DNA of 64,000 nucleotides from positions 8,985,669 to 9,049,668 of the forward strand of contig NC_087072.1 of NCBI RefSeq assembly GCF_026151205.1, written 5' to 3'. Below the pieces are notes generated by a model. That model searched no databases. It saw only the letters and a program-made list of their open reading frames with translations, and was not told the DNA's origin. Position 1 is the stretch's first letter. Every line of letters starts with the position of its first letter. This document shows, one piece after another, positions 1-16,639 of the stretch. The position numbers and the translations under genes are program-made. Source of the DNA: Bolinopsis microptera (Eukaryota; Ctenophora; Tentaculata; Lobata; Bolinopsidae).

Positions 1-267
1 AGTGTTATTCTTGACTTCAGAGCTAATATCAGTAAATGTATGGCGACTAAAATGAGCTTATTTATTATCAAACTCAGTAAACTAGTGAGATGAACAAAAC
101 CCCCAACACATTAAACAAGCCTTTGAATCTACCACCGCTTAGTCACACGCACACACACACACTACACATACCACTCTCTCACAGTGCCCGAATAATAATT
201 TGATATTAATGCACTGGAGTATTGGTTCTGAACCCAATAATAACAGTATAATAAAGTAGTAGCTTAC

Positions 268-3200
268 CCCGTCACACAGCCAGAGCTCAGGCACATAGCT
301 AACTGAGCCGGTAAATGTTCTAGAACTTTCCGAACACTTTACTTTCTTATCACAAACTTCCGCCTCGTCTATTCCACCTGACAGGATGAGGTTCGTATGT
401 CTTAGTAAACTCGTTATCTTTGACAATATAGAGTGTAAAACACCGGGAAATGAATTCATCACAATATTCGACATATGTTCGGGAGCGAAATACTAAATGT
501 ATAAAATATACAAGTTTTTACAGGGATATTACGAGTTGTCGTATACTCGTAATTTTATAAAATATTTAGCCTACTTTATTGACTGCTAATATGTAGTCCA
601 CTGTCGTTATATCGAGTTACTCAGCCGATATAACATTTGAATATTAGATTCTAACATTTATTATACGCTTCGAGATTAAAAGTATACCCAAAGAAGATGT
701 ACATTTAAGTAATTTAAGCGAAATATTAATAATATTTTATATTACTGCACTATAAATCGAGCATGTAAATTGTAAAGCGCCTGTCTTCAATTCTTAAGAG
801 TGAAAGTGAAAATGAGGCTTTACCTAGACAATCAGAAATTCCATCGCAAATCTGATGTTTGTGGATGTGTCGAAAGTGGGGGTGATCAGTTGATGTCTTG
901 TTTCTCCGCAAGCATTCCTGAGAAAGGTCCTCACAGAGAGCTGAGTCCAAGTTGTCAACACATCGACCATCAGCTTCTCCCTGACACACCTTATCTCGGG
1001 CTAGTGAAATAAGTAGCCCTGAAAGTGAAAGTGAAAGTGAAAGTGTATTGGTTAGCTCGTGCATTATCATACTGGGCAGGATCAATAATCTGTTTATTTA
1101 GACACATGATTTCCTTATTGGCCTTTTAATTTCAACTAATGTCACTATGTCATGAAACATTAACCCACGATGACATACCAGTATCAGTTGGGCACCTCAA
1201 ATCGTCCCCTTCCCGTCCCGTGTCGTCCCCAACTAGTCCCATATCGTCCCCAACTCCTTCCTCGCTCTTGTCACGGGAGGCAGTACAGTTGGACTCGTCG
1301 CTGTGGTCATCACACTCGTGACACCCGTTACATACGAACACCTGTCGATGTGAAAGTGAAAGTGAAAGTACTTCTGGAAGGGAGACGCTCATGTTTCGGT
1401 ACTGATAGTGAAAGTGAAAGTGAAAGTGATAGTGAAAGTACCTCTGGAAGGGAGACGCTCATGTTACGGTACTGGCATGTTACTCCGGTGACTGAACTGC
1501 AGTTCCATCTACGGGGTTTAGGAGAACATTTAGTAACATTAGTAAGGTTATAATTATTATAGATACATATATATATATTAAGACGCAATGAAACTAACGG
1601 ACCACGATGTATGGGGACTTCTATATATATTTTAGTGTCTCATTTCCAACTGATTATTTGTGAAGAAGAACCATCAAGGCCGCCTATCATTATTTAATGA
1701 TATGTAGATTATGCCTATTATTACACATGCCGCCTGTATACCTGTTCTATTAAGAATATTATCTGTTACCACCCATAAGAAATACCTGATATACTCTGTC
1801 ATGAAGTCCAGAGCTATGACCTGGCACCTGTCCTCTATCTCTATAAACTTCAGATCTTCTGTCAGTCTTGTCAGCAATTTCTCGCACTTTCCTCCGCACC
1901 TAGCTCACAGCAGGTTTTATAAATCATGGCTCAAAGGATTGCATATAATCACAAAGTCTGGAACATGCAACAAGTTCACGATTACGTAGATAGTGTGCAA
2001 ATACCAAGTTTTGATAAAGAAAATAGTGCGCAGTAAAGCGTCACAAAGATAAATTACCTAATCTCATCCTCGTCACTATTATCTTTGCAGTGTTGGACTC
2101 CGTCACAAATGTTCTTGTCAGGGAGCCATTTAACACTGTCACTGTAACCATGGGATAACACTTGGGCACACACTACACCTGTAATGATATATATGTACTT
2201 TCAGGGGAGAAAGTAAAAGTGAAATAAATTTGCCGGTTAGTCGTCATCCATCGCGATGATATAGCTTCTAGGTAGAAATGGAGTATGTATAGTGGTATGA
2301 TAGCCCTGTATAGTTGCCCTGTATAGTTTCCCTGTGGTCTACCACTCGTGATGTTGAAAACATTCAAAGGATATTTTCCATTGTCTGTTATTTCAAAGCA
2401 GCACGCCAAAAAGTGAGAGGTGCTATTTTGATCTAGAAATGGCATATGTTTAGTTGTTTTAGTTTCTTTCTAAAAGAGTATGCCTGACTTGCTCTGAGGT
2501 TACCTCCTCTTTGAAGTCATGATATTAACATGCTCCCCAATAGCTGTGGGCAGTGATCTAACATAAATCATAATGGTAACGGCTTATATTATAATGTTGT
2601 TACTTTTAATAAGATGACAAGCAACCACCCCCTTTAATCGGCCACACAAACGCTTTAGCTTTATTGTTTAATAAACCGCTCAATTTAGGGTCAAACCACA
2701 ACAAACTATTATTTTCAACGATAACTCGAAAATCAGTTAGAGTCCCAATCTCACCGTTCCATTTGTACCCTGGTATAAAGTGAAAGTGAAAGTGAAAGTC
2801 AACTACCTCCTTGGCAGTGTTCCTCGTCCTCATTATTTCTACAGTGTTTGTCTCCATCACAGATGTGTTCCTGTGACACTGCCGCATACAGGTTAGGGTG
2901 AGCTGATATCTCAGAATGTACACAGAACAAATCCTCCTTCTCACATCTGAAATACGGATTGTATATCTCCGAAGTTTCTTTTTTCATTGCCTGTCAAAAA
3001 TAAATTCCAGCATACAAAAGGAATGTTAAAGAAATGGTAAATCCCTAGGAAGGAATGTGACCTGCCGTCCCGGATTGCCGTCCCCCGACACCCACACAGA
3101 TGATACCCGTACTGCTCTCCAGTGCAGGTCCCCTCTCTTAGACCCTGGAAATAGCAGTCCCCTCCTTCACCGTACGATGCTGTGTAGTATTGTCCTGGGA

Positions 3201-3611
3201 ATGTGGCACTCTGTTTTAGGAATTTAATGTTCTTGGGTCAGAATACTTTGTTCTGTAAATTCTTTTAGTAGAAAAAAACTGTATCCTGCACCAGAAGAAT
3301 GTCTTCTGATTCAGCCAGTTTTTTTCTTAAAAGAGCTCATTTCCATCGACTATCGCCATTAATTCCTACATTCCACAGAGGATAAAAAACAAGATAAGTA
3401 AGATATTGTTACTAAGTAGCAAATTTAAAAAATAAGTACAAATTAAGAAACCTGGAGCCTCGAAACATTCGTAGATGGTTCGAGTTGAGTTGAGGATATC
3501 TTGACACGTGTGCCTCACGTGACTTTGTATTATCTTGAGAGGACAATGTCCGGAGTGAAGAAGACATCTTGCTAGTGGTAGTGCCACTACCGACCAAAAC
3601 AAGAAAAACAT
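268..3611 (-). CDS. LDL-receptor class A repeat protein, 3' end outside the window
   Basis: Eleven exons join in frame on the minus strand: 3611-3452, 3194-3062, 2946-2807, 2769-2629, 2432-2343, 2178-2058, 1899-1786, 1508-1442, 1341-1179, 1000-824 and 377-268, giving about 471 residues before the left edge. The first exon opens with a signal peptide (MFFLFWSVVALPLARC). Exon 2 is Cys- and Gly-rich. LDLa modules, marked by CDG..xC and a DxSDE-type calcium site, lie near residues 98-140 (HICDGDKHC, NEDEEHC), 223-262 (NICDGVQHCKDNSDED), 303-341 (CHECDDHSDESNC) and 395-440 (QICDGISDC); a fifth begins at about 448 and is cut after LWLCDG. Introns fall inside modules. An acidic linker with repeated GDD follows module 3. 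By family, LDLa modules bind calcium and protein ligands outside the cell; ligand and role are unknown. The exon 4 donor (GTGGTT) is weak. The last exon ends at a good donor, so the gene continues off the window. Confidence 0.78.
1350..1484 (-). repeat. Tandem duplication of exon 8 end plus splice donor
   Basis: The end of LDLa exon 8 (coding strand ...ATGAGCGTCTCCCTTCCAGAG, then GTACTTTCAC) is repeated about 70 bp downstream inside the intron with few changes (CAGTACCG[T/A]AACATGAGC at the start, GAA for GAG at the end). Both copies carry the donor and a TTTCAC tract. Confidence 0.8.
2770..2806 (-). other. 37-nt intron made of TTTCAC repeats
   Basis: The space between exons 3 and 4 of the LDLa gene is only 37 nt. 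It has GT and AG ends and consists almost wholly of TTTCAC units on the coding strand. The reading frame on both sides requires its removal in the proposed model. Confidence 0.55.
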
Positions 3612-4784
3612 GGCCGAGCTCAAACAAGTTTGAACTTTGATCTAAAATCGTTGAGCTTAAATACTTAAATAGTTCTGTTTGTACGTGAAACGATTAGAAA
3701 TTAACTAGAAATTGTGATACCGATTTGGAATGAACTACTGGCTACATTATTTTCATCCGGAAATGAATGAGCAACTAACAATAGAGTTGATAGTAGTGAT
3801 GGATGCCTTTGTCAAGGCAACAAGTCATATTGTAATCGAACGTGGAGACCGATTTCTATTGCACTGATAATGATTGTCTGTGCGAATAAGAGATTATGTA
3901 ATTGTAAAGCGAATCACCAACACTACCTTGTCTCGGTAGAGATTCTTCACGTATAATAACATGGTAAGATATTCATCATATCAAAATATTCTTGAGACTG
4001 TGCTCCACGTGCAAATGATACCGAACCCTTGCACGTGCAAAAGACAGCAAGTTAACATTGCAGTACTCGTGTTTCCGGAATGACGTAACAATTCGGGTAT
4101 AGGGAGAGTAGTCTGCTGGTATTGACTATTGAGTCTTCACTCTTCACTTAATTCTCCACTTAATTCATGAAACATTAATTTTGTAATTTATGTCGGATAT
4201 TCCACATAATGTCAGTTACATGTCAAAAGTTATGTAACCTTATCATGTAATGGTAGGAACTGTTGCGAACATGAGTTTTGAAACTGACACTACTATTGAT
4301 AATAAGATAAGTGTAACACGGTATTATGAAGGAGTATCAGAGTGGGTGTTTTATAGAAATCAGCTTCTTGAACTGATTATTCTAATTTCATCTCAGCCAC
4401 ACAGGCAATCTATCTACGATATCATTAATCAGCCACTCCTCCTCTTCTTTTAAGGTTTAACCTCTGTGAATATGTTATACAGTTCGAACTTACAACTAGA
4501 AATAAGCGCCCGTATGAAATATGCATAATTTAGATCTACACGATTTTTGTGCACGCTTAATTTGCAATAGAATGTGTCAAGATGGCAAGCTCAGCCAAAA
4601 AAGAAGATCTTATGTTTAACTTTACTGCAGTTCATGTAGAAAACGTACCAGATATTTTATGATATAAATAGGACGGCTAAATTCCCATCTAAATTCCCCG
4701 TTGACAATTAAGTCTGAGTATTTCAAGGAGACTATAAGAATTAAGAATTAAACATTAAGTTGAGCTAAGATCAGTATAATTTTG
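3612..4784. other. Intergenic, probable divergent promoter region
   Basis: This lies between the LDLa gene start and the EF-hand gene. It holds CACGTG boxes at 4006-4011 and 4032-4037 and a CRE-like TGACGTAA at 4081-4088. A 67-codon open frame at 4250-4453 has no recognisable features and I do not call it a gene. Confidence 0.4.
4582..4644 (+). CDS. Possible first coding exon of a downstream gene
   Basis: An ATG in good context (AAGATGG) is followed by 21 codons (MASSAKKEDLMFNF...) and a GTACCA donor. It could be a 5' exon of the EF-hand gene, but its phase (0) does not join directly to the exon at 5254, which needs two preceding bases. Another exon would have to lie between them. Weakly supported. 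Confidence 0.2.
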
Positions 4785-5045
4785 GGACCTTTACTGATAG
4801 TTGAAATTCGACATATGACGTCATCTAGCGTCATCTAGCGTCATCTAGCGTGAAATATCGCCAGATGATGATAGATGACGCTAGATGACGCTAGATGACG
4901 CTAGATGACGCCAATTAGCGACATTGTCGCTAAGTGCACGGCACCTTTCGAATGTCGCTATCTATCTGGCGATATTTCACGCTAGATGACGCTAGATGAC
5001 GCTAGATGACGTCATATGTCGAATTTCAACTATCAGTAAAGGTCC
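4785..5045. mobile_element. MITE with 8-bp TSD and internal 10-bp tandem repeats
   Basis: A 261-bp inverted-repeat element with ends GGACCTTTACTGATAGTTG and its complement, flanked by the direct repeat TAATTTTG (4777-4784 and 5046-5053). Each arm holds three or four tandem copies of the 10-mer CTAGATGACG, so the whole folds into a long hairpin. There is no coding capacity. An 8-bp duplication fits a hAT- or P-like transposase supplied in trans. Confidence 0.88.
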
Positions 5046-5253
5046 TAATTTTGGACATGTCAGATTTAAGGTATCTGAACACAATTTTCTATCCAGCGGG
5101 ATGCGATCTATTGGATAATATGGGCAAAATTGTAAAATCACCAAGAATCGCACCACATAATTTATGACATATCAACTAAAAATTTGCTACAACGTAACCT
5201 CTTATTTCCTATGAACTTGCTACAATTTTGCTATAACGCTCTCACCTTTTCAG

Positions 5254-8200
5254 TACAAGAACCCAAGTCCTATCAGTAACCTTGCCCTCACTACACAACG
5301 ATTTCTACGTTCCAGCTAGGGGCTTCATGAAGCGACCTGTTGCTTCCAACAGATTTGTGGTGAGTTACCATGGTTACTGTTATTAGTTACTACGGTCACT
5401 AAATTGTTGACATTCTTCAGTTCATAGAGCACCGTTATTACTTGTTGTTTTAGCTAACAGATATTTAGATACCATTATATAATAATGAATCGGTGCCCGG
5501 TGGTATGCATTCTAATCGACCCGTTTATGAAATTACGCTGCATACCGTATTTATGTGAAGCAAATTGAACCCCAAATCGTCCTCGAAAACATTTTGGTCA
5601 CGTGATATGCATCGAAGTCGCTGGTTGGTTAGTTCGGATGATTTGGAACTGTTATATAGTGTTCCCTCTATTTCCCTCTATTTCAGCCAACCGAGGGAAG
5701 ATTAAGATCTAGTCAGGAGCTAAGCCCACGAGACAGATTGCGTGTGGAGAATGACTTGTTACTTTTAGCCAAGGAGCGGTTAAGGAAATCTATGGTAAGG
5801 GGGGTTCTTACAAATCATTAATAATTCAGATTGTATCTAAAATTCATAAACATTTTTCCCTATATGTATGTTTATTCTCACTCAGTAACTAGCACTAAAA
5901 TTAGCGCTTAACTTGCCGAGAAATGATATCACTCACTTGACACTGCAATTCAACATTTTATATTCTTCTAAAATTAGATGGGATGTCATATATTTACATT
6001 TACTCAAGTTATGTCAAGGAAACTATTTATTTGAGAAATATTAAATATAATATTAAATACGAGCCAAAACATGGTGTGGCGCCCTCATTTCACACTAAAC
6101 AATTTTCTCGTTTCACTGCAAATTGTAATACGGATAGTTTTAAAATCTCGGTTTCTGCATGTTGTTTGGCTGTTTGAGACGGCGCAACCGGAGCTTCATG
6201 TAATTGGCATTGTACGTTATCTTCTTATGTAAGTATGTTGGCAATGTTATGCATTAAAAATAGTTCCAATCCGACTCGGTGTCTATACACTTGCTAGCAT
6301 GCTTTTCATTCAGTATTTCTGCATTCAACATTTGAGGCTGCCTGGGTGCAAATTTTCAGCTTCTGAATGTTGCCCGCAAAGGGTATAAACAGTTAGGATG
6401 CGATATTTTCAGCGACGTCGCTTTATAAGCAACACTTAAGTCGCGTCGACAAAAGGTGAAAGAGATTTATAAATAGATTGGAGGATAATGGAATAGCACG
6501 CAAGCGTTACTACTTGCTTATTATAAATCCCGCCCACCTCTTACGACAATCTGACCAACTCAAGATAATCGATGTATTTGCACGTGTAATTGCACGTGTA
6601 ATTTGCACGTGTAATTTGTTAAACTGAAGCCAAGCTCGGTTCTTGAAGTCGGAGAACTTCTAAAATGGAACACACGTCACCAAGTTGCATACCGATTATT
6701 CTTCTTTGAGTCACGAGGAGTGTAAATAAATAATTTAGTGCGATTGATTAAGCAGTCAAACTTCAAAGTGGAGTTTTTGGCGGTTGATAGTGTGTTATTT
6801 GGAACGCGCGATTGCAAATATTTGTTGTAAGGATCTCAAGATGCACTCAGTGTGACTATCTGTTCGATTTCTACGCCGCGCAAATGTCATCGCTGATTAA
6901 TCTCGCTGATATTTCATGTTTTTGTTATCCCTAATCAGTATGTTTAATCGTTTTTGATAACAGTATTGCCTACTTTCAGCAAGTGGTGCCACACAGATCA
7001 GAACAACCCTACCTTATGGCTGGCTTTCCAGTCAAGTTACAGCACCGTTCTTCGGTAAGTGTATACTGTATAATATGATAATCCAGAGTCGCCAAATATC
7101 ATGGACATCCTCTGATGTCTGGCTAATCTTATCCATTTCCAAAAATTCTTACCGATAAAAATTATAATTGTTTGGACTTTGAACATCTTAAATCCCGATC
7201 CCACACTTCATACCTCCACAGAACGGTCTACTCTCCCTACCTGCAGTTGCCACTCCCCTCACAATCATGCCTCCTCAACCCAGCTTAGTTCAGGAGGGGG
7301 AGAGAAGTTCCTCCCAGAGTAGGAAATACAGCTCTACTTCGGTACCACGAAATGGGAGTGTCACTTCAGAGGCGTTCCTAACTCAGTCAACACTCGATCA
7401 GCAGCCTATTGTCATGGATGAGATCACTGTGAGGAAGTGCCCTAACTATCGGGTGAGATATTTATTAAGTTTCAGTTGTTGTTAACTTATTGTGTCGCAG
7501 TTAATTAATGAACCGCTATGTTTTCATAATCTGATATTAATTCATGGTTGAACTTTAGAATATACTGTATTAATGTATTATGTAGTACTGCACCAACTAC
7601 AGGCCATCACATTTCTTATATTATAAATACTCTATGCTGGCAATGAAAACGCTGTCGTGGTTATTGTTAGCATCTTTACAAGAAACACATTTCTACAGCT
7701 GTTATAGTTGATGTTTGATTTGTCAGTAATATGTCCCGGTCCCTTTAGTCGCCGTGCAGTCTGCTTGGTAAGGACACGGTATTGGAGCTAAGCAGGAAGT
7801 TCAGAGCAACTTCACTGCAGGCTGACACTCTTCCCTACAGTCTAGCAGAGGAATTGGTTTCTAGTGCACCTGATCCTTCTCTTGCTGTCCAGGTTAGTGC
7901 ACCTGATCCTTCTCTTGCTGTCCAGGTGGGGAGTGGTTTAACAATTACGGGGGGATTTATAAAAACTAATTAACCTTATTATCTAATGGATAATTTAATA
8001 ATTCAGCAGAGTTTAATAGTTAATAGTACATAGTTAATAGTACATAGTTAATAGTATATAGTCCCTTTCGACCTGTGGTACTTATTGAATTGTAACTTGG
8101 TTCAACTTCATTCAGATCCAAAATTCTACGATATCGAATTTGATAATTCCAGGTTATAGATATAAACAAAGACGGTATTGTGGACATCAAGGAGTTCATC

Positions 8201-9117
8201 GTAGTTTCCAGCCTCAGTGCACACCTCTATAAAGAGTCAGATGTGGATTACACGAAGTTAGAAAACAAACTCAAATCATTAAGGGTAATTAATTAATTAA
8301 TTAAGGGTAAATTTATTTTTAATATTCGGCAAGGTTTCAGTTCACTCAATTGGGAACACCAGTTTGAAGCTTGACTTGTCCTTTCTGAATCGATGTCACT
8401 TTATAAGTCTGATTAGTTTGTCTCACCTTATCATTATAAATTATCTTAATGAAATACTTGACAATTATAATTAAACATATTCCAGCGCCAGCACATGGAG
8501 TTAGGTAACGCTACAATCGGAAATATAATCAACAGTATTTCTAAACTGCTGATAACTCCTCCTCTAATGGAATCCATACTTACCCTTGTCAACTGTAACC
8601 CTAACGGTTAGTTTCACTTTCACAATATGCACTTCAATATCCAACGGTCAGCTTTCAACTTTGCTGGCTCTTATAAAATTTATAAAATTATAAATTATTT
8701 CATGAATTTTTTGTCGGAAAACTCAATGGAAAAATGTAATATCCGTTAGTTATTAATCTTTTCCTTCAGAGAATTTGGCCTTTTTGGAGTACTTGTGTGT
8801 GTACAAGTTCTGGGGGGACTTGGAGAACAGCGTCCTAGACGAGGAGCTTACAGCAGAGGTATTGTACACCATTTCTATTTCTCTTTCACTATCCCCTTAC
8901 ATTCAGTTTCATTATCTCCTCATTTTCAGTTTCACTGCAGTAACAATTATTAACCACCCTCTGCTCATTCTACTCTCTGTTTTTATCTCAATGTTCATGA
9001 GATTTCATTCAGAAGTTATTACAGAAGGACGTGAACGACTATGTGACATCGTATGTGGGCTCCAGTGACAGTACTTTCTCATTTGACGACTTAGTCTCTT
9101 CTACCGACCTTTTGTGA
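5254..9117 (+). CDS. EF-hand calcium-binding protein, 5' end not found
   Basis: Nine exons join in phase: 5254-5359, 5687-5794, 6980-7054, 7222-7452, 7749-7892 (or 7925), 8153-8284, 8486-8606, 8770-8858 and 9013-9117, ending in TGA. They give about 369 residues, or 380 with the longer exon 5. The N-terminal half is polar, rich in Ser, Arg and Gln, and low in complexity. Residues about 222-235 form one canonical EF-hand loop (DINKDGIVDIKE) with acidic or amide ligands at positions 1, 3, 5, 9 and 12 and Gly at 6, followed by a KEFIVV-type helix. The C-terminal third is helical with acidic patches and could hold degenerate EF-hands. No signal peptide or membrane segment is seen. The start codon and any exon before 5254 are missing from this model. 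By family, it is probably a cytoplasmic calcium sensor or structural EF-hand protein; no ortholog is recognised. Confidence 0.72.
6581..6611. promoter_or_regulatory. Three clustered CACGTG E-boxes
   Basis: CACGTG occurs at 6581, 6593 and 6606 within GCACGTGTAATT units. The cluster sits in the intron before EF-hand exon 3. bHLH-zip factors (USF, Myc/Max, MiT type) bind this core, so it could be an intronic enhancer or an internal promoter. The function is inferred. Confidence 0.4.
7860..7925 (+). repeat. 33-bp tandem duplication spanning exon 5 end and donor (EF-hand gene)
   Basis: Two adjacent 33-bp copies, each ending CTTGCTGTCCAG, give two consecutive donors: CAG|GTTAGT at 7892 and CAG|GTGGGG at 7925. 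The unit is a multiple of three, so using the second donor adds 11 residues (VSAPDPSLAVQ) without changing frame. Confidence 0.9.
8013..8060. repeat. Short 17-bp tandem repeat in an intron
   Basis: About three copies of TAGTTAATAGTACA lie in the intron between EF-hand exons 5 and 6. Confidence 0.7.
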
Positions 9118-12000
9118 CGATCTGACTGTCTCTAGTTGAAGTGGTGAGATGTAAAAGCACGTGGCGTGACGCGCCGCGCCCGTCACCAGTCACCACCAGC
9201 TTGCCCAATCTACATTCTAAACATCTTCAATGAACTGCACTACACCATCTACACGCCTTCAATTAATACTTATACAAACTAAAGCATCAAGCATTCAAGC
9301 ACAACATGATATTTTGTATCCGGCCATATGAACCCGGTCCAATACTTACTTTGAGGTCCAACAGATCAATATTTTAACGAAAAAGAGACTATTTAAATAC
9401 TCGATAGCTGATACAATCGTCTAGAAGGATAATCGGGTTCCGTGAGTCGATAAATAAACGCGACTAAATATCGTGTAATTCACTTTCTATTTATCGTATT
9501 TTTTTGAGTTGCAACTGATCGCAAGAATGATTTAAGGTTTTGGGATTATTGGACTTTACTTACTTATAAGTTATAGCTGATATGATTTTGAGTTGATAAG
9601 GGACCTTATAAACGAGTGATCTTGCATTTTGAAAATTTCCCTGTCAATGTATGTATCAGTATTCTATTATTAAGTAATATTGTAATTAGATTGAATTGTA
9701 AATAGATTTTTTAGATTGTTTTGTAATTTATTGTTAACTTTTCAGTATAACAGCTGTGTATTTTTGATCTATTCTATTACATAAAATGCAAACAAGACTA
9801 CTGGTAATTCATCTGGAAGAATTTTAAAGTTTCTATTTCGAAATAAATAACAAAAAGATAACCTTTCATCACCAATTAATGATCTGCTTTGAAGGTTGAG
9901 GATTTTGGAAAATGCTTACATTATGAAGCATGTGCGTTTGATGATCGATTAAGATATTGATGGTAAGACAGTTTAAAATCCGATTGTCCTGAAGGACTTA
10001 TGATAATTTCGTGAAGACTGAAGACCATATAATTATACAAAACAGTAACTGAGTAACGGACACCTTTACGTAAGGGTAAGCAGAATCATATTTAACACAA
10101 CACTATGCTATGCTATGCAGTAAATTACTCTCAGTCTGGCTTCCGGGCATAAATCAGTAAAACTAAATGGAAGGATACGGAGTTAAAGTTGCATAACTAC
10201 ACCAAAATTACCCAAAATGGCGGTTACTAGCAGTTCATAGGAAGCACAAATTGGCTATTTTGTATTTCTCAATGGATTTCGTTTCAGGACATCTATTACT
10301 ACGAGAAACTAACGTTATTTCCGGCACAATTAATTCATCAGAAAAGCACCGATTTCCCCGTAAGACTTTATACTAGTACCATAAAAACCAAGCAAGTCAG
10401 TTCACAGAAAGCTCAATGGATTAGATGGTTCCAAATTCTAGAATAGCCATTGTTTATAAAACTTGTAATTGTAAGGTAAAACATACACTGAACATTAGAA
10501 TGGCGAATAATTATTGTAAGTGTTTATAAACCATTCTTGTAATCAGTAATATCCACTTCACCTCCCAACTAGAAGTTCATTTCTCTACCTAAAATTGAAC
10601 AATAGTCCACACTTTTATCTAGAAAATGATACAAATTGCATTTCAGCGGTTGTTCTGTCTGGTTTTTTGTTTATTCCAGGAAGTTTTGTAGAAGTTGGCC
10701 ATCCTTATAGTTCTGTCTAGCCCTAGGCACTGGTAACTACCATTATAACTCTACCAAAATTATTTCCCGGACCTTTATTTGAATTCACAAAATATTGAAC
10801 CGATTTTTTTCGTTATAAGGTTATTGATGATAAAGAATTCAACAACGTTCTAATCTTACTGAGTACTTACTCTTTCCGGTGCTCGTTTCCCCTCTTTACT
10901 TTCATTTAAAGTTGTTAACCAAGTTAGTCCCAGGTTAGAGATAATCTTCGCCTGATGCCGCATTTTCATAATGTGTTACTCCCAATATGACCGGCAAGAT
11001 AATTTGCCTTCTAAATGTACGATGGATAATTTGATTATTTACTTCTTGTAACTTACTGCTTACAATTATCTTAGTTTCTGATTCTCGTCAACGATATAGC
11101 ATTATGTTTAGTGTTAACCTTTGTTTTGAACATCAGGCTCACCAGATCACGTATTACTATTAGATATCTTGAGATTACGGGGAAAGTCTTCAGAAAAGTG
11201 TACGTGTCCCAAAGAAATTTTAATCGTGAGTAACCTGGTAACCACTTTAGTCTCCTTTATCAACAAAACAACTGTGATAACGCGATGTTTCATGGAATTT
11301 AAAATTGGTGTGTGGTTTGCTCAGTAAATTTTAAAGAAAGATCTGTGCCCCAGTGTCAGTAAATTCGAGGATTGTTCATGTTTGGAGTTAGAAAAGTTAG
11401 CACCCTCGTTAATAGGTCTCAAGCAGGAGCATTCTTTGCGCTAACTATAGCATATAGTTCCTCCTTATGTAGAAACTATATCGCGTTTCCCACTTCTATC
11501 GGCTTGTCATCCAAACAATATTAAATATTTATAATCTTGCGAATTTAAGTGTTTTAGTTTTACTCGATTGATTACCTTATCAGTTCTACTTCTAGCTTGG
11601 GATAGTTCAGATCCTGTGGCCATACTTAATCTTAAGACTGGACCGATTTCTAACTCTAAGCAAGCCAAATTAGGGCTGGACACCGAAAAGTTGAAAAATT
11701 AAAAATAGGAAAGTTTATCACGCACGGCCACCCCAGAATGGCCCCAAGGCCAAATTGACCGAAAATGCTAAATTCACGACTATGGATTTTGTAAGTTTGG
11801 GGTCGTTCACATATTACGTAATCACTTTTTGAACAATTTCTACCCCCCCCCCCCCCCAGCCGAGAGGGGACTGGGGAGGGGGCCGGGGATTTCCAAATGA
11901 TTATACACTAGTGTAATTTTGAAACTATAGTCATGTGTAAAACTGATTACGGATGGGGGAGGGGGGATGGGGGCTGCTTAGTAAAAAACCCATTTCCCAA
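9118..12000. other. Intergenic; 3' flank of EF-hand gene, repeat-rich at the right end
   Basis: I see no coding exon. AAATAAATAA at about 9841 may serve as a distal poly(A) signal. A run of 15 C at 11843-11857 with nearby G-rich sequence marks a repeat of the G/C-run type seen elsewhere in the window. Confidence 0.5.
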
Positions 12001-12047
12001 AAAATCAGTTTGTGGCCATCCTTAGGCCGGCCGGACAAACTTCTTAG

Positions 12048-12242
12048 ACTCTATCTACTTAGGACGTCCGGAAAATACTAATAGGGAGGGGAGGCCGGTA
12101 GTTTTGGAATTTCGGACAAACCCGGACAGGGGGAAGGGGTTGGTTTCTGAAAATCCGGACGTCCGGAAATTTTGGCAGAATTAACGAAAAAGTTACATTT
12201 ATTTCAACTCTTTGAATTTTGGCGGACGTCTAAGTAGATGCC
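12048..12242. repeat. Imperfect inverted repeat just upstream of thymidine phosphorylase
   Basis: TATCTACTTAGGACGTCCGG near 12048-12070 is inverted at about 12221-12242 (GGCGGACGTCTAAGTAGATG), with further GGACGTCCGG-like palindromes inside. It is likely a small degenerate foldback element. It ends about 220 bp before the start codon. Confidence 0.55.
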
Positions 12243-12458
12243 CCCTTAATTGACCAAATTTGGGCCGATAAGACATTAGAGTTTTTGAAAATTTCAAGTA
12301 ATTTTTCCGTAGTAAACTTTAAAATGTGCCAAAACTCAATATTATTATATATAAGGTAGAGAGGGTTTAGCAAAAAATCAAAAATAGATACTTTCCGGTT
12401 TAATTTTAAACCGGAGTCCCAACCGGAGCTAATTTATTAACTTCAGTTACCTGTTACA

Positions 12459-16639
<4,181 letters not shown>

